NCBI GenBank assembly: GCA_903935205.1
Contig: CAIZQU010000075.1
Coordinates: 17,923-81,922 of the forward strand
Origin: an uncultured cyanobacterium
Lineage (GTDB): Bacteria; Cyanobacteriota; Cyanobacteriia; PCC-6307; Cyanobiaceae
Reading direction: 5' to 3'
DNA: 64,000 nucleotides
A program made the translations under genes and the position numbers. Positions 1 through 10,915 of this stretch are shown here, in pieces. Position 1 is the stretch's first letter, and each line of letters opens with the position of its first letter. The notes under the pieces are model-generated. The model saw only the letters and a program-made list of their open reading frames with translations, did not search any database and was not told the DNA's origin.

Positions 1-306
1 GCCCGCCAGCGTCTGGGTCGCGCCGCCCTGGAGCTGCTGGGGCTGCTGCCTCCCGCCGCCACCACCTCCACCTCCTCCACCTCCACCACCACCACCTCCT
101 CCAACACCTTCACCGTCCCTGCTGCGGCTTCGGCCGCTTCCGCCGGCTCCGCCCATTCCGCCGGCCCTACGCCCGCCGCCCCAGCCGCTTCCGGCCCTGC
201 GGCCGGCCGCTCCCTCGCCACGCCGGTCGCCCCAGCCGCCACTCCCGCGGCGGCTCCTGTTCCCACTCCCGCCGCCACTCCCGCGGTCCCCGCCGCGGTT
301 CCCTGA
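1..306 (+). CDS. C-terminal fragment of an unidentified protein (possibly CinA)
   Basis: An open frame enters from the left edge and stops at 304-306. It encodes about 101 residues: a short helical segment ([15 protein letters not shown]) and then about 80 residues of Ala/Pro/Thr/Ser-rich low-complexity tail. The helix resembles the extreme C-terminus of CinA-type proteins (a run of RxxxxxAALELL form), and cinA lying near leuC is my recollection for picocyanobacteria, but too little is present to identify it. The tail is probably an unstructured extension of the kind common in high-GC picocyanobacteria. Followed by leuC after 112 bases on the same strand. Confidence 0.5.
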   Translation, partial: ARQRLGRAALELLGLLPPAATTSTSSTSTTTTSSNTFTVPAAASAASAGSAHSAGPTPAAPAASGPAAGRSLATPVAPAATPAAAPVPTPAATPAVPAAVP

Positions 307-418
307 TCCCCGGCCCACCCCCCGCCCACCCTCCTCGCGGAACCCTCCGTGGACCCGTGCTGGGGGAGCGGGCGATGGGCTCCTAGGCTTGTCTCTTCTT
401 TTAACCTTCCGCCACCGC

Positions 419-1873
<1,455 letters not shown>

Positions 1874-1976
1874 GGGCCCGGGCCTGCGCCGCTCTGCCGT
1901 TCCCGCCGCGCTCCGCCCTCCCGCTCCGCTGCTTTCCCCCCCTGCCCTGCCCGCGCCTTCCTGCCTGCTGCCACTG

Positions 1977-2666
1977 ATGTCTGCCCCCCCCTCGCCAGCC
2001 GCCGCGTCCCACGCCCCCACCCCTGTGCTGGCCCCGGCGCCGTTTCCGAGCGGTCCGGTGCGTCGCCTCCAGGGCCGCGGCGTGGCGGTGGTCGGCAATG
2101 ACATCGACACCGACCGGATCATCCCGGCCCGCTTCCTCAAATGCGTCAGCTTCGATGGCCTCGCCCAGGGTGCCTTCGCCGATGACCGACTGGAGCAGCC
2201 CGGCGCCCATCCCTTCGATCGCCCCGAGCACCAGGGGGCCACGATTCTTGTGGTGAACGGCAACTTCGGCTGTGGTTCCAGCCGTGAACACGCCCCCCAG
2301 GCCCTGATGCGCTGGGGCATCCGCGCCCTGATCGGTGAGAGCTTCGCTGAGATCTTCTTCGGCAACTGCCTGGCCCTCGGCATCCCCTGTCTGCAGGCCC
2401 CGGCCGCCGATCTGGCGGCCTTGCAGGCGGCGCTGACGGCCTCACCCGCCACCATCCTCGACCTCGACATTGAGGCCCTGCGCCTCACCATCTCGCCGGC
2501 CGCCGGCGCAGGAGATCCCCGCTCCCTGGCCCTCTCCCTGGCCGAGGGCCCCCAGCGCATGCTGGTGAGCGGCCAGTGGGATGGCACCGCCCAGCTGCTC
2601 GCCCACGGGGCCGCCCTGGACGCCACCGCCGCCCGCCTGCCTTACCTGAGCGGCTTCGGAGCCTGA
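1977..2666 (+). CDS. leuD: 3-isopropylmalate dehydratase small subunit LeuD
   Basis: Swivelling-domain partner of LeuC. The body begins with RGVAVVGNDIDTDRIIPARFL, the usual LeuD N-terminal block (NIDTDxIIPxxFL), and contains GCGSSREHAPQAL at about residues 98-110, the substrate-recognition loop of the family. The ATG at 1977 gives 229 residues, slightly longer than usual because of a Pro/Ala-rich leader of about 35 residues; the true start could be a little later. The frame stays open upstream into leuC, but that part has no LeuD similarity. Same strand and pathway as leuC. Confidence 0.95.
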   Translation: MSAPPSPAAASHAPTPVLAPAPFPSGPVRRLQGRGVAVVGNDIDTDRIIPARFLKCVSFDGLAQGAFADDRLEQPGAHPFDRPEHQGATILVVNGNFGCGSSREHAPQALMRWGIRALIGESFAEIFFGNCLALGIPCLQAPAADLAALQAALTASPATILDLDIEALRLTISPAAGAGDPRSLALSLAEGPQRMLVSGQWDGTAQLLAHGAALDATAARLPYLSGFGA

Positions 2667-2710
2667 GGGGGCCGGGGGCAGGGCTGCGCGGGCGGCGGGG
2701 CCGGGCTCGC

Positions 2711-5700
2711 TCAGAACAGGCGCCGCAGGGTTTCCTGCTGCGGCGTGCGGGTCGGGTCCTGATAGGGCACAAAGGGCAGCCCGGGACCGTTGAAATTGAA
2801 GTCGTTGAGTTTCAGCCGCACCCCGCCGAGACCGTCGTAGGGGCTGTAGAAGAAGCCGATCTCATAGGCACGCCGCTGCCAGCGGAATTCGAGGTAGGAG
2901 TTGGTCACCTTGCCGAAATCCTCTGAATTGGGATCGACGTTGTAACCCACGCCACCGCTGAACACCAGCGGCCCGGCGATCTGCTGGGTCAGGCCGATAC
3001 CCAGGGTGCCCAGATCCACCGCCCGATCGAAGCTGAATGGGCTGGCCCCCTGGCGCAGGCTGCCGCCGCCGGTGATCGTCAGTTCGGTGTAGTCGAGATA
3101 GGGCTTGATGAAATGCCCCAGGGTCAGGGTGGGGCCGCCGCTCAGGCTGAGGGTGTTCTGGTGATTGCCGTCGCCGTAATAGGCGAAGCTCCCCAGCACG
3201 TTGGCCTGCAGCCGCAGCCCCGGTTGAATCGGAACGGCGCTATTGGCCAGGCCTGCCGTGGCGGTGGCGGGGGCGGGCTGCCCCTGCCAGAGGGGATAGC
3301 TGAAGTTCACCGAACCGATGCCGCTGAATCGCCAGAAGTCGGCCAGGTTGTTGCTGCTGAAGTCGTTGCCCTTGAAATTGCCGACACCGGTGCGCCACAG
3401 ATAGTTGCTGCTCAACTTGCCCCAGTTGGGCAGGTTGCCCTTCCCCTCCAGGGAAGTCCCGTAGGCCGAGTAGATGTCCTGTTCGCCGAGCGTGCCGTTC
3501 CAGGTGCGGTAGCGGTAGGCGCCGAACAGACGCCAGTCGCTTGAGCCGATCAGCGGCAGGCTGAGACTGCGTTTGAAGTCCGCCCAGCTGCGGGTGCCGT
3601 TGGCGATGTTGTCGGGGTTGAAGGTCGAGACATCCAGCGTGGCATCGGAGCGGAAGCCAGCGACTTCGCCGCGCAGGGTGGTGAGCAGACCGAACAGATC
3701 TGAGGTCTTGGCACTCTGGCGCTGCGGCTCGGCATTCGCCGATTGGCCCGGGAGGGGATAGCTGTCGGTGCTGCCATCAATCGCCCGCTGAATCAGGAGC
3801 TGGGGCTGCACGGTCAGCACCCCTTTCTCGCCGATCGGCGCGACGACATTGTAGCCGCCGTAGTAGCCATCCCGGTCTTCCTTGTCGATGCCGAGAACCC
3901 AGCGATTATCGATTTTTTCTTCTTTTTTGATCCGCGTGCTCCGCGTCACCGGCACCGCCAGGCTGTCCTCCACGATCAGATGGTTGCGGCCGGCGCGAAT
4001 CTGGGTGTCGCCGTTCGGCAGCAATGTGGCCACCACATCTTCCGAATCCATCCAGGTCTGGGCCGGCGTGAACGGGTCGTTGCTGAAGGCCATGCGATCG
4101 GCCTTCAAGGTGTCGCGACTGAAGCGCAGCCTGCCGCTCTGGATCCGCCAGCGGCTGATCGTGCCCTGCACCAGCTGGCTGTTGCTGGAGGTGGTCAGGC
4201 TGTTGAGCTGGCTGGGCTTGATGCCGCCATAGTCGTTGATCTCATCCGGTGTGGTCAGCGTTGAGGGAAAGCCGTGGCGGCGCTCGGCCCGCAGGCTTTG
4301 CTGGAACGTCACATCCCGCACCCGCTGGTCGAGCTTCGCGATCGCGGCATTCCGCGCCTGCTCCTGGGCCCGGGCCCTCTTCCAGATGTTGTCGGTCGGG
4401 CGTCGGCCGGGGGCGGCGGGGGCGGCGGCCGGGCGGGCGGGGTCACCCGGAGGGGCGCCGAGGGTCACCAGGTTCAGCTGGCTGGCGAGGGTGTGGGCCT
4501 CCCGGCTCTCCGGCGCTGGCGCCCCGGGGCAGCCCTGGGCGGGCGGCAGGCTCACCGGCAGCCGCGGTGCCGGGGAGCTGCCGAAGCGATAGCGCAGACC
4601 GAGCAGATAACCGTTGCTGCCCTCGCTCACGCCGCTGTAGGTGCCGTAGGCGCCGGAGCGGTGGTGGATGCGGCCGATCGCCGAGAGTTGGGGGCTGACC
4701 AGGGCCTCGACCTCAAAGGCGAGGTAATTGAGGAAGGTGGTGTAGTTCTCGCGGAAGGTCTTTTCGTAGTTGCTGGCTTCCGTCAGCAGGCTGACCCCTT
4801 CCACGGCATAGAGGCTCAGCCAGGGCCGCAGCCACAGACGTACCCCCAGACCCGCCGTGCCTTCGCCGAAGTTCTGGCCTGGTGTGGTCGCGAAGGGGTC
4901 GTCCTGGTTGAAGCCGCCGCCGGGCATCGAACGGGAGCGGTGGTTGAGCAGGTTGCCATCGAATTCGAGGGCGAATGGTCCGCCGTCGATCAGTCGCCGT
5001 TGCAGGCCCACGCCGCCCAGATACTCAGGCCTGAATTTGCCTTTGAAGACGAAGGTATCGCCGAAATTCGCCGTGAACATCTGGCCTCCCCACAGCGTTG
5101 CCGCCCAGGGGGAGGGATGCCAGTCGGGTTGGGGTGGTAGGTCCGGCGGGCAGCTGATCGGTTCGATCGGCGGCAGCGTTGCTGTGGGGGCGGTGCCGAG
5201 GTTCAGGTCGCCGGCGACCCCATCGAGGTCCAGAACCCCGTAGACGTCCTCCATCTCCCCCCAACCCTCCGGCAGGCTGAACCGCAGGCGGCTGGCCTGC
5301 AGATACTGCTGGCCCCGCTGGAAGCGCACCCGCCCCGAGGCCGCCAGCACCCGGGTGCTGGGATCAAACTCCAGCCGGTCGGCCAGGATGCGGCCGCCGG
5401 CGATCAGGGCCGAGACCTGGCCGGTGGCCACAAAGCGGTTGAGCTGGCGGTCGTAGAGCTGGCGGTCGGCCGAGAGCTGCAGCTCCAGCGGCACACCCAC
5501 CGCTGCCGTTGCGCTGCCCGCGGTGGCGGGAGCTGCAGATGGGGGCGCAGCACGCCCAGGGCCGCGGCCTGGGGGGGCTGGCGGTGGGCTGGAGGCTCCG
5601 GGCTGGGGGCCGGAGGGGACCGGGACCGCGGCATCGCCCATGGGCGGCATCCCCGGGGCTGCCAGGCCCGCTGTTCCCAGGGCAAGCGCCAGGGGCAGGG

Positions 5701-5827
5701 CTCCGGCGCCTCGGATCAGAAGGCGTCTGGAGGGGCCGCGGAGGCCCAGGGGCGGCTGATCGGCTGCAGGCCATCGCTGGAACGCCACGATCGGCCTGGG
5801 CTGGCAAGGTGGGCGTGATCCTGCCAT
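2711..5827 (-). CDS. DUF3769 / LptD-OstA-like outer-membrane protein
   Basis: Predicted cyanobacterial LptD-type protein for lipopolysaccharide assembly at the outer membrane. With the ATG at 5827 it has 1038 residues: a hydrophobic export segment at about 38-57 (ALPLALALGTAGLAAPG), a Pro/Ala linker, then an OstA-like region at about 110-215 with repeating short strands (YDRQLNRFVATGQVSALIAGG, then RILADRLEFDP), and a long C-terminal region rich in aromatic strands typical of a beta-barrel. It ends in an amphipathic strand and RRLF. The frame stays open upstream to 6094, but that part is translated from an 11-bp tandem repeat, so I reject it. Convergent with leuD. Confidence 0.8.
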   Translation of the reverse strand: MAGSRPPCQPRPIVAFQRWPAADQPPLGLRGPSRRLLIRGAGALPLALALGTAGLAAPGMPPMGDAAVPVPSGPQPGASSPPPAPPGRGPGRAAPPSAAPATAGSATAAVGVPLELQLSADRQLYDRQLNRFVATGQVSALIAGGRILADRLEFDPSTRVLAASGRVRFQRGQQYLQASRLRFSLPEGWGEMEDVYGVLDLDGVAGDLNLGTAPTATLPPIEPISCPPDLPPQPDWHPSPWAATLWGGQMFTANFGDTFVFKGKFRPEYLGGVGLQRRLIDGGPFALEFDGNLLNHRSRSMPGGGFNQDDPFATTPGQNFGEGTAGLGVRLWLRPWLSLYAVEGVSLLTEASNYEKTFRENYTTFLNYLAFEVEALVSPQLSAIGRIHHRSGAYGTYSGVSEGSNGYLLGLRYRFGSSPAPRLPVSLPPAQGCPGAPAPESREAHTLASQLNLVTLGAPPGDPARPAAAPAAPGRRPTDNIWKRARAQEQARNAAIAKLDQRVRDVTFQQSLRAERRHGFPSTLTTPDEINDYGGIKPSQLNSLTTSSNSQLVQGTISRWRIQSGRLRFSRDTLKADRMAFSNDPFTPAQTWMDSEDVVATLLPNGDTQIRAGRNHLIVEDSLAVPVTRSTRIKKEEKIDNRWVLGIDKEDRDGYYGGYNVVAPIGEKGVLTVQPQLLIQRAIDGSTDSYPLPGQSANAEPQRQSAKTSDLFGLLTTLRGEVAGFRSDATLDVSTFNPDNIANGTRSWADFKRSLSLPLIGSSDWRLFGAYRYRTWNGTLGEQDIYSAYGTSLEGKGNLPNWGKLSSNYLWRTGVGNFKGNDFSSNNLADFWRFSGIGSVNFSYPLWQGQPAPATATAGLANSAVPIQPGLRLQANVLGSFAYYGDGNHQNTLSLSGGPTLTLGHFIKPYLDYTELTITGGGSLRQGASPFSFDRAVDLGTLGIGLTQQIAGPLVFSGGVGYNVDPNSEDFGKVTNSYLEFRWQRRAYEIGFFYSPYDGLGGVRLKLNDFNFNGPGLPFVPYQDPTRTPQQETLRRLF

Positions 5828-6027
5828 GGCAGCGGAGGGGTTCGTCGCCCCCACCGACCGCTTGCTGCCTTGGGGGGGGGCCGGCCGGCCCCGTCCGGCG
5901 CCCGGGTGGATGGCCCAGCCATGGGTCCGCCCGCTGGCGCCGGAAGGATCGCGGGCCAGCCGTTGCGCCGCCGGCTCGGCCGCCGGCCCCTTGCCTGGCC
6001 TCAGGCCCTGCAGGCCTCTGATGACAA

Positions 6028-6104
6028 GCGTGTGACCAGCGTGTGACCAGCGTGTGACCAGCGTCAGACCACCGTCAGACCACCGCGAGCCCACCTTGTG
6101 ACCA
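6028..6104. repeat. 11-bp tandem repeat, seven units
   Basis: Seven consecutive 11-base units run from 6028 to 6104. The first three (6028, 6039, 6050) are identical, GCGTGTGACCA; units 4 and 5 read (G/C)CGTCAGACCA, and units 6 and 7 are more diverged. The array lies upstream of the LptD-like gene on the other strand and would be translated if that gene started further upstream, which argues for the ATG at 5827. Confidence 0.85.
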
Positions 6105-6862
6105 CCGTGCCAGTCCCGGCTTGTCTGCGGGTGAACCGGGAGGGACCAAGGTTGGGACCGGGCTGGGGGCCTGTTGCGCGTTCGCAGACAGGCCAGGCCC
6201 TGAACAGAGACAGGCCCGATCGGGCGCCGATCGCGGGCTCAGCCTGAGACAAAGGGCATCAGGAGCAACGCCCCAGCTTGATGCAGGATCTACCGCGGCG
6301 CCATCGTTCTGCCCTTTGGCACGATGTCGCCATCGCGATGCCGATGGGATTCATGGGAGACCCGCTTCCGTTCCCAGCGAGATCACCCCATGGATCCGGA
6401 GCCACGACGGCCACGCGCAACAGGCTCCTGGTTCCGTCGGCGTGCCCTTGTGATCCCGCCCGGGCCGACGGTCTCAGCAGGCCCGTCAGCGGCCCTGGCG
6501 GCATGCTCCTGGGCTCCTGGGCATCGCCCTGATGGAGGGACGAGGACCTCCATCGGAAACCCCCCGATCCCCGCAGAGCGGCAACCGGGGGGTGAGCCCT
6601 GAGGGGGCGGTGCTGGGGCCAGGTGAGACGGGGCTGGATCCAGCCACCGCCGATGGCACGGCCAGGGCTCAAGGACCGCCAGCCGGAGGCGCAGCGTTGC
6701 TGAAGCCAAACACGGCCTTGCTGAGCGGCTTTGCCTTGCTTTGGCTTGCCTTGGCTTGGCTTGGCTTGGCTTGCCTCTGCCGCAGTCAGAAGGGTCAACC
6801 GGAGCACCGACGCCAGCCCCTTTGGAGCGGCAGCGGCGGGCAGCGGCCCCTGGCCGGCGGAT
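6105..6862. other. 758-base spacer without a recognisable gene
   Basis: Between the LptD-like gene and psbI I see no reading frame with family resemblance. Frames are open on both strands, but their products are Arg/Pro/Ala-rich with no motif. The spacer contains a short slippage-type repeat of TTGGC/TTGCC units at about 6741-6774. It may hold the promoter of the LptD-like gene on the left, but no clear -10 element could be fixed by eye. Confidence 0.5.
6741..6774. repeat. 5-bp TTGGC tandem repeat
   Basis: About seven TTGGC-like units in a row (two are TTGCC), flanked by looser TTGCC copies from 6731. A simple-sequence tract in noncoding DNA, likely from replication slippage. Confidence 0.8.
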
Positions 6863-6982
6863 TCAGTCTTCCAGGTCCTTGCGGCTGGGGGTGCGGCTCG
6901 GGTCGCTGGCCAGGAAGCCGAACACGAAGATCCCGATGAAGAAGAACACAACGGAATAAACCGAGATCTTGAGGGCGAGCAT
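6863..6982 (-). CDS. psbI: Photosystem II reaction centre protein PsbI
   Basis: A 39-residue single-span thylakoid protein bound beside D1 and needed for stable PSII dimers. The sequence begins MLALKISVY, continues with a hydrophobic span ([14 protein letters not shown]) and ends [15 protein letters not shown], which matches the cyanobacterial PsbI pattern almost throughout. The ATG at 6980-6982 gives the normal length; the frame is open further upstream but adds unrelated sequence. It stands alone, divergent from the alpha-mannosidase. Confidence 0.95.
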   Translation of the reverse strand: MLALKISVYSVVFFFIGIFVFGFLASDPSRTPSRKDLED

Positions 6983-7143
6983 GGGCTGTCCGGCGGTTGA
7001 GCGGGCGGTTGACAGGAGAGAGGGCAGGGCCGTTGTCGGCGACCGACAGGCCAGGGACACAGGCCTGAATGACAGGCCGTGAACGGCTGCGGACTCGTTC
7101 TGCCGCGGCCCCATCATCCTATGGGGCTTGTGAGGCTATCCAA

Positions 7144-10100
7144 ATGCCCGAGGGGCAGTCGCCGTGGCCGGAGGCCCGGATTGAAATGTTTCAGTCACGT
7201 TCCGCGGCTCGGCCTCCCCTGGAGCTTCTGGGGCTCTGGCGCTGCCAGGGGCCCGATGGCGCCCCGATCGCGGCTCTGGCCGATCCCTGGGGCCAGCGCC
7301 ACCGCCCCGACTGGCATGCCCGAGGCCTGCTGATCTGGCCCCGCGGCGGCCTGATCCGCACCCTGCGACTCAGGCTTGGCCTCCCTGAGGACTGGCGGCA
7401 CCTGGGGCCGGATCAGGCCAGGGCCAGGCTGGTGTTGCGCTGGTGGGCCGACGCCGCGGAGCTCCGGGTCGATGGCCGCACCGTGCACCGCGGCGATCTC
7501 TTCGACACCGCCTGCCGTTGGCCGCTGCCGTTGCGCTGGTGGCAGGGGGAGGCGCTGGAGCTGGAGCTGGTGCTGCGCAGTCCGCTCCACGACGATGGCG
7601 CCCTGATCCAGAGCCGCGTCGAGCTGGAGCCCCGCGACCCGTCCGACCCCCTCGGTCTGCTGGCGCCGGTGCTGGCGGAGCTGGAGCAGCTGCGCGCCGA
7701 GCAGGGTGCCGGCGGCCCCCAGGCTGGACCGGGGCCCGGGCTGGTGCAGGTGCTGGGTCACGCCCATCTCGATCTGGCCTGGCTCTGGCCGGTCGCCGAC
7801 ACCTGGCGGGCGGCGGAGCGCACCTTCCGGTCCGTTCTCGCCCTGCAGGAGCGTTTCGCCGACCTCCATTTCGGCCATTCCACCCCTGCCCTCTTCGCCT
7901 GGCTGGAGCGCCACCGCCCCGCCCTGTTCGCCCGCATCGCCGCCGCCGTGGCGGCCGGCCGCTGGGAGCCCCTGTGTGGCCCGTGGGTCGAGACCGATGC
8001 CGTGCTGATCGGCACCGCCTCGTTGCTGCGCCAGTTTCAGGAGGGTCAGCGCTACTGCCGCCGCACCTTCCCCTCCTGGGAGCACAACCTGGCCTGGCTG
8101 CCGGACAGCTTCGGCTTCAGCGCCGGCCTGCCGGCCGTGGCTGCGGCCACCGGGGTGGACTGGTTCTGCACCCACAAACTCGCCTGGAACGCCACCAACC
8201 CCTTCCCCCACAAGCTGTTCCGCTGGCGCAGCCGCTGCGGAGCCGAGCTGCTGGCCCTGATCACCGCCCCGATCGGCAGCGATGGCGATCCCGTGGCGAT
8301 CGAGCGCCATCGCCTCGGCTGGCGCGCATCCAGCGGTTGCGACGACGTGCTCTGGCTGCCGGGGGTGGGCGATCACGGCGGCGGCCCGACCGCGGAGATG
8401 TTGGAGCAGCTCGCCCTCTGGCAGGGCCATCCCGCCGTCGCCCCCCAGCGCCACGGCAGCGTGCGCCGCTTCCTGAACGATCTGGAACCCCTGCGCCGCC
8501 AGCTGCCGATCTGGCGCGATGAGCTCTATCTGGAGCTGCACCGCGGCTGTGCCACCAGCCGGCCCGATCAGAAGCGCCACAACCGCAGCCTGGAGCGGTT
8601 GCTGCGGGAGGCCGAGCTGGCTCTGGCCCTGGCCGGCAGTGCGGCCGGAGACTCGGCCGGAGGCTCGGCCCTCACTGAGGCCAGGCCCACCGATCCGGTG
8701 GTCACTGGATCCGCCGGGATGCCGCTCGGGTCGGCCGAACCCGGCCGCACCGATCACTTCAGCGAGCCACCCGACTGGCGGCCGCTGCTGTTCCAGCAGT
8801 TTCACGACATCCTTCCCGGCACGGCGATCCCGGAGGTGTTCGACCAGGCCGAGACCGAATGGCGCCGCGCCCGCCGCCGCGCCCGCCGCCAGCGGGACCG
8901 GGCCCTGGCCGCCGCTTCCGCCGCCAGCGCTCGCCAGGCCGATGGTCGCGAGCGCTGGCGGGTGGTGCAGCTGCTGCCCCTGGCGGCCCAGGCCCGCACC
9001 CTGCGCCTGCCGCCCGGCCGCTGGACCCTGGTCGACCCCGCTACTGGGGAGCAGCCCCTGCCCCAGCAAGGCGCCAGGGGGGGGGGCACCTGGCTGCAGT
9101 TGCCCCCGATCGCCGGCGTCGCCGCCCTCGAACTCCGCCGCCAGCCCGGAGCCGGTCAGGCGCCACCCCCGGGGGCCTGGCCGGCTCCGGCCGCCGCCCC
9201 TGAGGACTCCGTGGTTCCGAGCGGCGCAGGGCGGACCGATGCTGCGGCGATCCATGCTCCGGTGCGGCTGGACCCGGCACCGGAGCTGGGGGAGGGCCGC
9301 TGGCGGCTGAGCAACGGTCTGCTCACGGCGATCATCGGGCCCGAGGGGATCGAGCAGCTCCTCGATTCCCGCGGCCGGCCCCAGCTGGCCGCGCCCCTGA
9401 CCTGGTGCCGCTTCTCGGACCGCGGCGAGTTCTGGGATGCCTGGGATATCGCCCCCGATTACCGCCAGCACCCCCTGAAGCTCCGCTGGAGCGGGCCGGC
9501 CCGCTGGCTGGAGCGGGGACCCCTCGCCGCCCAGGTCCAGTGGATCGGCCGCTGCGGCCGCAGCGCCCTGCGCCTGGACGGGCGGCTGCTGGCGGGCAGT
9601 CCCTGGCTGGAGCTGGTGTTCAGCGTCGACTGGCGGCAGCGCCATGAGCTGCTGCGGTTCGAGGTGCCCCTGGCCCGGTCGGCGGTTCGCTGGGCCGCGG
9701 ACACCCCCGCCGGGGTCCTGGAGCGACCGGCGGCGCCGCGCACGCCCCGGGAGGCGGCCCGCTGGGAGGTACCCGCCCTGGCCTGGCTGGCTGCGGTGGA
9801 GGAGGGGGCCGCCGGCGGGGGGCTGGCGGTGCTCCTCGATGGCCCCCAGGGGGTCGATGCCGGCCCTGAGCGGCTGGGGGTGTCGCTGCTGCGGGGCCCG
9901 ACCTGGCCCGATCCGGGGGCCGACAACGGCTGGCAGCGCTGCCGCCTGGCGCTGCTGCCCTGTCCGGAGGGCTGGCGCCAGGCGGAGGTGCCGGCCCAGG
10001 CCAGGCGCTTCCGGGAGCCCCTCTGGTGCCATCCCCTGGCCCCAGCGAGCCAGGGGGCACCTCTGGGAGCGTTGGCCCCCCTGGCTCCGGACCTCGCATT

Positions 10101-10377
10101 GATCAGCCTGAGGGAGGCGGGTGATGGCAGCGGCGAGCAGCTGCTGGCGGTGCAGAACGAAGGACCATGCCGCCGCCGGGTCGATCCGGGGGGAGGCTGG
10201 GAGCTGGTGGAGCGTCTCGATGGCCTGGGGCGGCCGCTGCAGCGCCCTGGACCAGGCCATGGGACCCTGCCATTGCCGGCGAGCGAACGGGACGGATCTC
10301 CCTCGGATCGCAGCCTGGCCGTGGATGACCGGCTGGGGCCCTGGCAACTGGGCTTCTGGCGCCTCAGGCGCCGCTGA
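7144..10377 (+). CDS. Glycoside hydrolase family 38 alpha-mannosidase
   Basis: Predicted to remove alpha-linked mannose from oligosaccharides. From the ATG at 7144 it is 1077 residues, in the usual range for bacterial GH38. Seen in order: an N-terminal beta domain (about 15-180), the catalytic domain with GHAHLDLAWLWP (206-216, zinc site), GPWVETDAVL (about 279, nucleophile Asp) and WLPDSFGFSAGLP (about 318), the three-helix linker with FQQFHDILPGTAIPEV (zinc His), then the C-terminal beta domains. The start could be the next ATG at 7186 (MFQSRSAARPPLELLG) or, less likely, 7069. No signal peptide, so probably cytoplasmic. Two low-complexity Ala/Gly/Pro linkers interrupt it at about 515-545 and 680-705. 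Confidence 0.9.
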   Translation: MPEGQSPWPEARIEMFQSRSAARPPLELLGLWRCQGPDGAPIAALADPWGQRHRPDWHARGLLIWPRGGLIRTLRLRLGLPEDWRHLGPDQARARLVLRWWADAAELRVDGRTVHRGDLFDTACRWPLPLRWWQGEALELELVLRSPLHDDGALIQSRVELEPRDPSDPLGLLAPVLAELEQLRAEQGAGGPQAGPGPGLVQVLGHAHLDLAWLWPVADTWRAAERTFRSVLALQERFADLHFGHSTPALFAWLERHRPALFARIAAAVAAGRWEPLCGPWVETDAVLIGTASLLRQFQEGQRYCRRTFPSWEHNLAWLPDSFGFSAGLPAVAAATGVDWFCTHKLAWNATNPFPHKLFRWRSRCGAELLALITAPIGSDGDPVAIERHRLGWRASSGCDDVLWLPGVGDHGGGPTAEMLEQLALWQGHPAVAPQRHGSVRRFLNDLEPLRRQLPIWRDELYLELHRGCATSRPDQKRHNRSLERLLREAELALALAGSAAGDSAGGSALTEARPTDPVVTGSAGMPLGSAEPGRTDHFSEPPDWRPLLFQQFHDILPGTAIPEVFDQAETEWRRARRRARRQRDRALAAASAASARQADGRERWRVVQLLPLAAQARTLRLPPGRWTLVDPATGEQPLPQQGARGGGTWLQLPPIAGVAALELRRQPGAGQAPPPGAWPAPAAAPEDSVVPSGAGRTDAAAIHAPVRLDPAPELGEGRWRLSNGLLTAIIGPEGIEQLLDSRGRPQLAAPLTWCRFSDRGEFWDAWDIAPDYRQHPLKLRWSGPARWLERGPLAAQVQWIGRCGRSALRLDGRLLAGSPWLELVFSVDWRQRHELLRFEVPLARSAVRWAADTPAGVLERPAAPRTPREAARWEVPALAWLAAVEEGAAGGGLAVLLDGPQGVDAGPERLGVSLLRGPTWPDPGADNGWQRCRLALLPCPEGWRQAEVPAQARRFREPLWCHPLAPASQGAPLGALAPLAPDLALISLREAGDGSGEQLLAVQNEGPCRRRVDPGGGWELVERLDGLGRPLQRPGPGHGTLPLPASERDGSPSDRSLAVDDRLGPWQLGFWRLRRR

Positions 10378-10395
10378 GGCCCGGGCTGTTCAGGG

Positions 10396-10542
10396 TCAGT
10401 CGTCGTGGTCGTCGAAGGGGTCGGTCAGCTTGCGGGAGGGCGGACCGAAGGCCGTGTAGATGCCGAAACCGGTGAGGCCCAACAGAACGGTGAGCACCGC
10501 GATGGCCACGGAGAGGGCGGGGGAGGTGGTGCTGGGTTCCAT
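10396..10542 (-). CDS. psbN: PSII assembly protein PsbN
   Basis: A 48-residue single-span membrane protein needed for PSII reaction-centre assembly and repair rather than being a stable subunit. It has a hydrophobic span (LSVAIAVLTVLLGLTGFGIY) followed by TAFGPPSRKLTDPFDDHDD, the family's strongly conserved C-terminus. The ATG at 10540-10542 gives the normal length. It lies opposite and head-to-head with psbH, the arrangement conserved in cyanobacteria and chloroplasts. Confidence 0.96.
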   Translation of the reverse strand: MEPSTTSPALSVAIAVLTVLLGLTGFGIYTAFGPPSRKLTDPFDDHDD

Positions 10543-10687
10543 GGGGGGGCCGGCCTGGCGTAGGGGTGGGTGACCGATCCGACGAACGCGGCGGGCTTCG
10601 TCACATCTTTCGACAGGGCTCCCGGAGCCGCCGCCGACTCCCCTACAGTAGCCAGAGCGATCTGCCGTCTGAGAGGACCGAGCCGCC

Positions 10688-10888
10688 ATGGCCCAACGCA
10701 CCCGTCTGGGAGACATCCTTCGCCCCCTGAATTCCGAGTACGGCAAGGTCGTTCCCGGTTGGGGCACCACACCGGTCATGGGCATTTTCATGCTCCTGTT
10801 TCTCGTCTTCCTGCTGGTGATCCTGCAGCTGTACAACAAGTCGCTGCTGCTCGAGGGCATCAATGTCAACTGGAATGGCGTCGGCTGA
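10688..10888 (+). CDS. psbH: Photosystem II protein PsbH
   Basis: A 66-residue single-span PSII subunit near CP47. It begins [20 protein letters not shown], has the conserved [12 protein letters not shown] before the membrane span, and ends [18 protein letters not shown]. Divergent from psbN with 145 bases between starts that should hold both promoters. It leads a co-directional set psbH-tatA-pth-DUF3146 with short gaps. Confidence 0.97.
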   Translation: MAQRTRLGDILRPLNSEYGKVVPGWGTTPVMGIFMLLFLVFLLVILQLYNKSLLLEGINVNWNGVG

Positions 10889-10915
10889 TCGCCGCGCCAA
10901 CGCCGGATTCCGTCC

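Noticed and set aside
6259..6951. Minus-strand frame covering the spacer before psbI
   Set aside because: Low-complexity, Ser/Pro/Arg-rich, no motif; runs over simple repeats and psbI in another frame.
7195..10347. Antisense frame of about 1050 codons opposite the alpha-mannosidase
   Set aside because: Composition is Gly/Gln/Arg/Ala-rich with no family motif; the sense frame carries all GH38 signatures.
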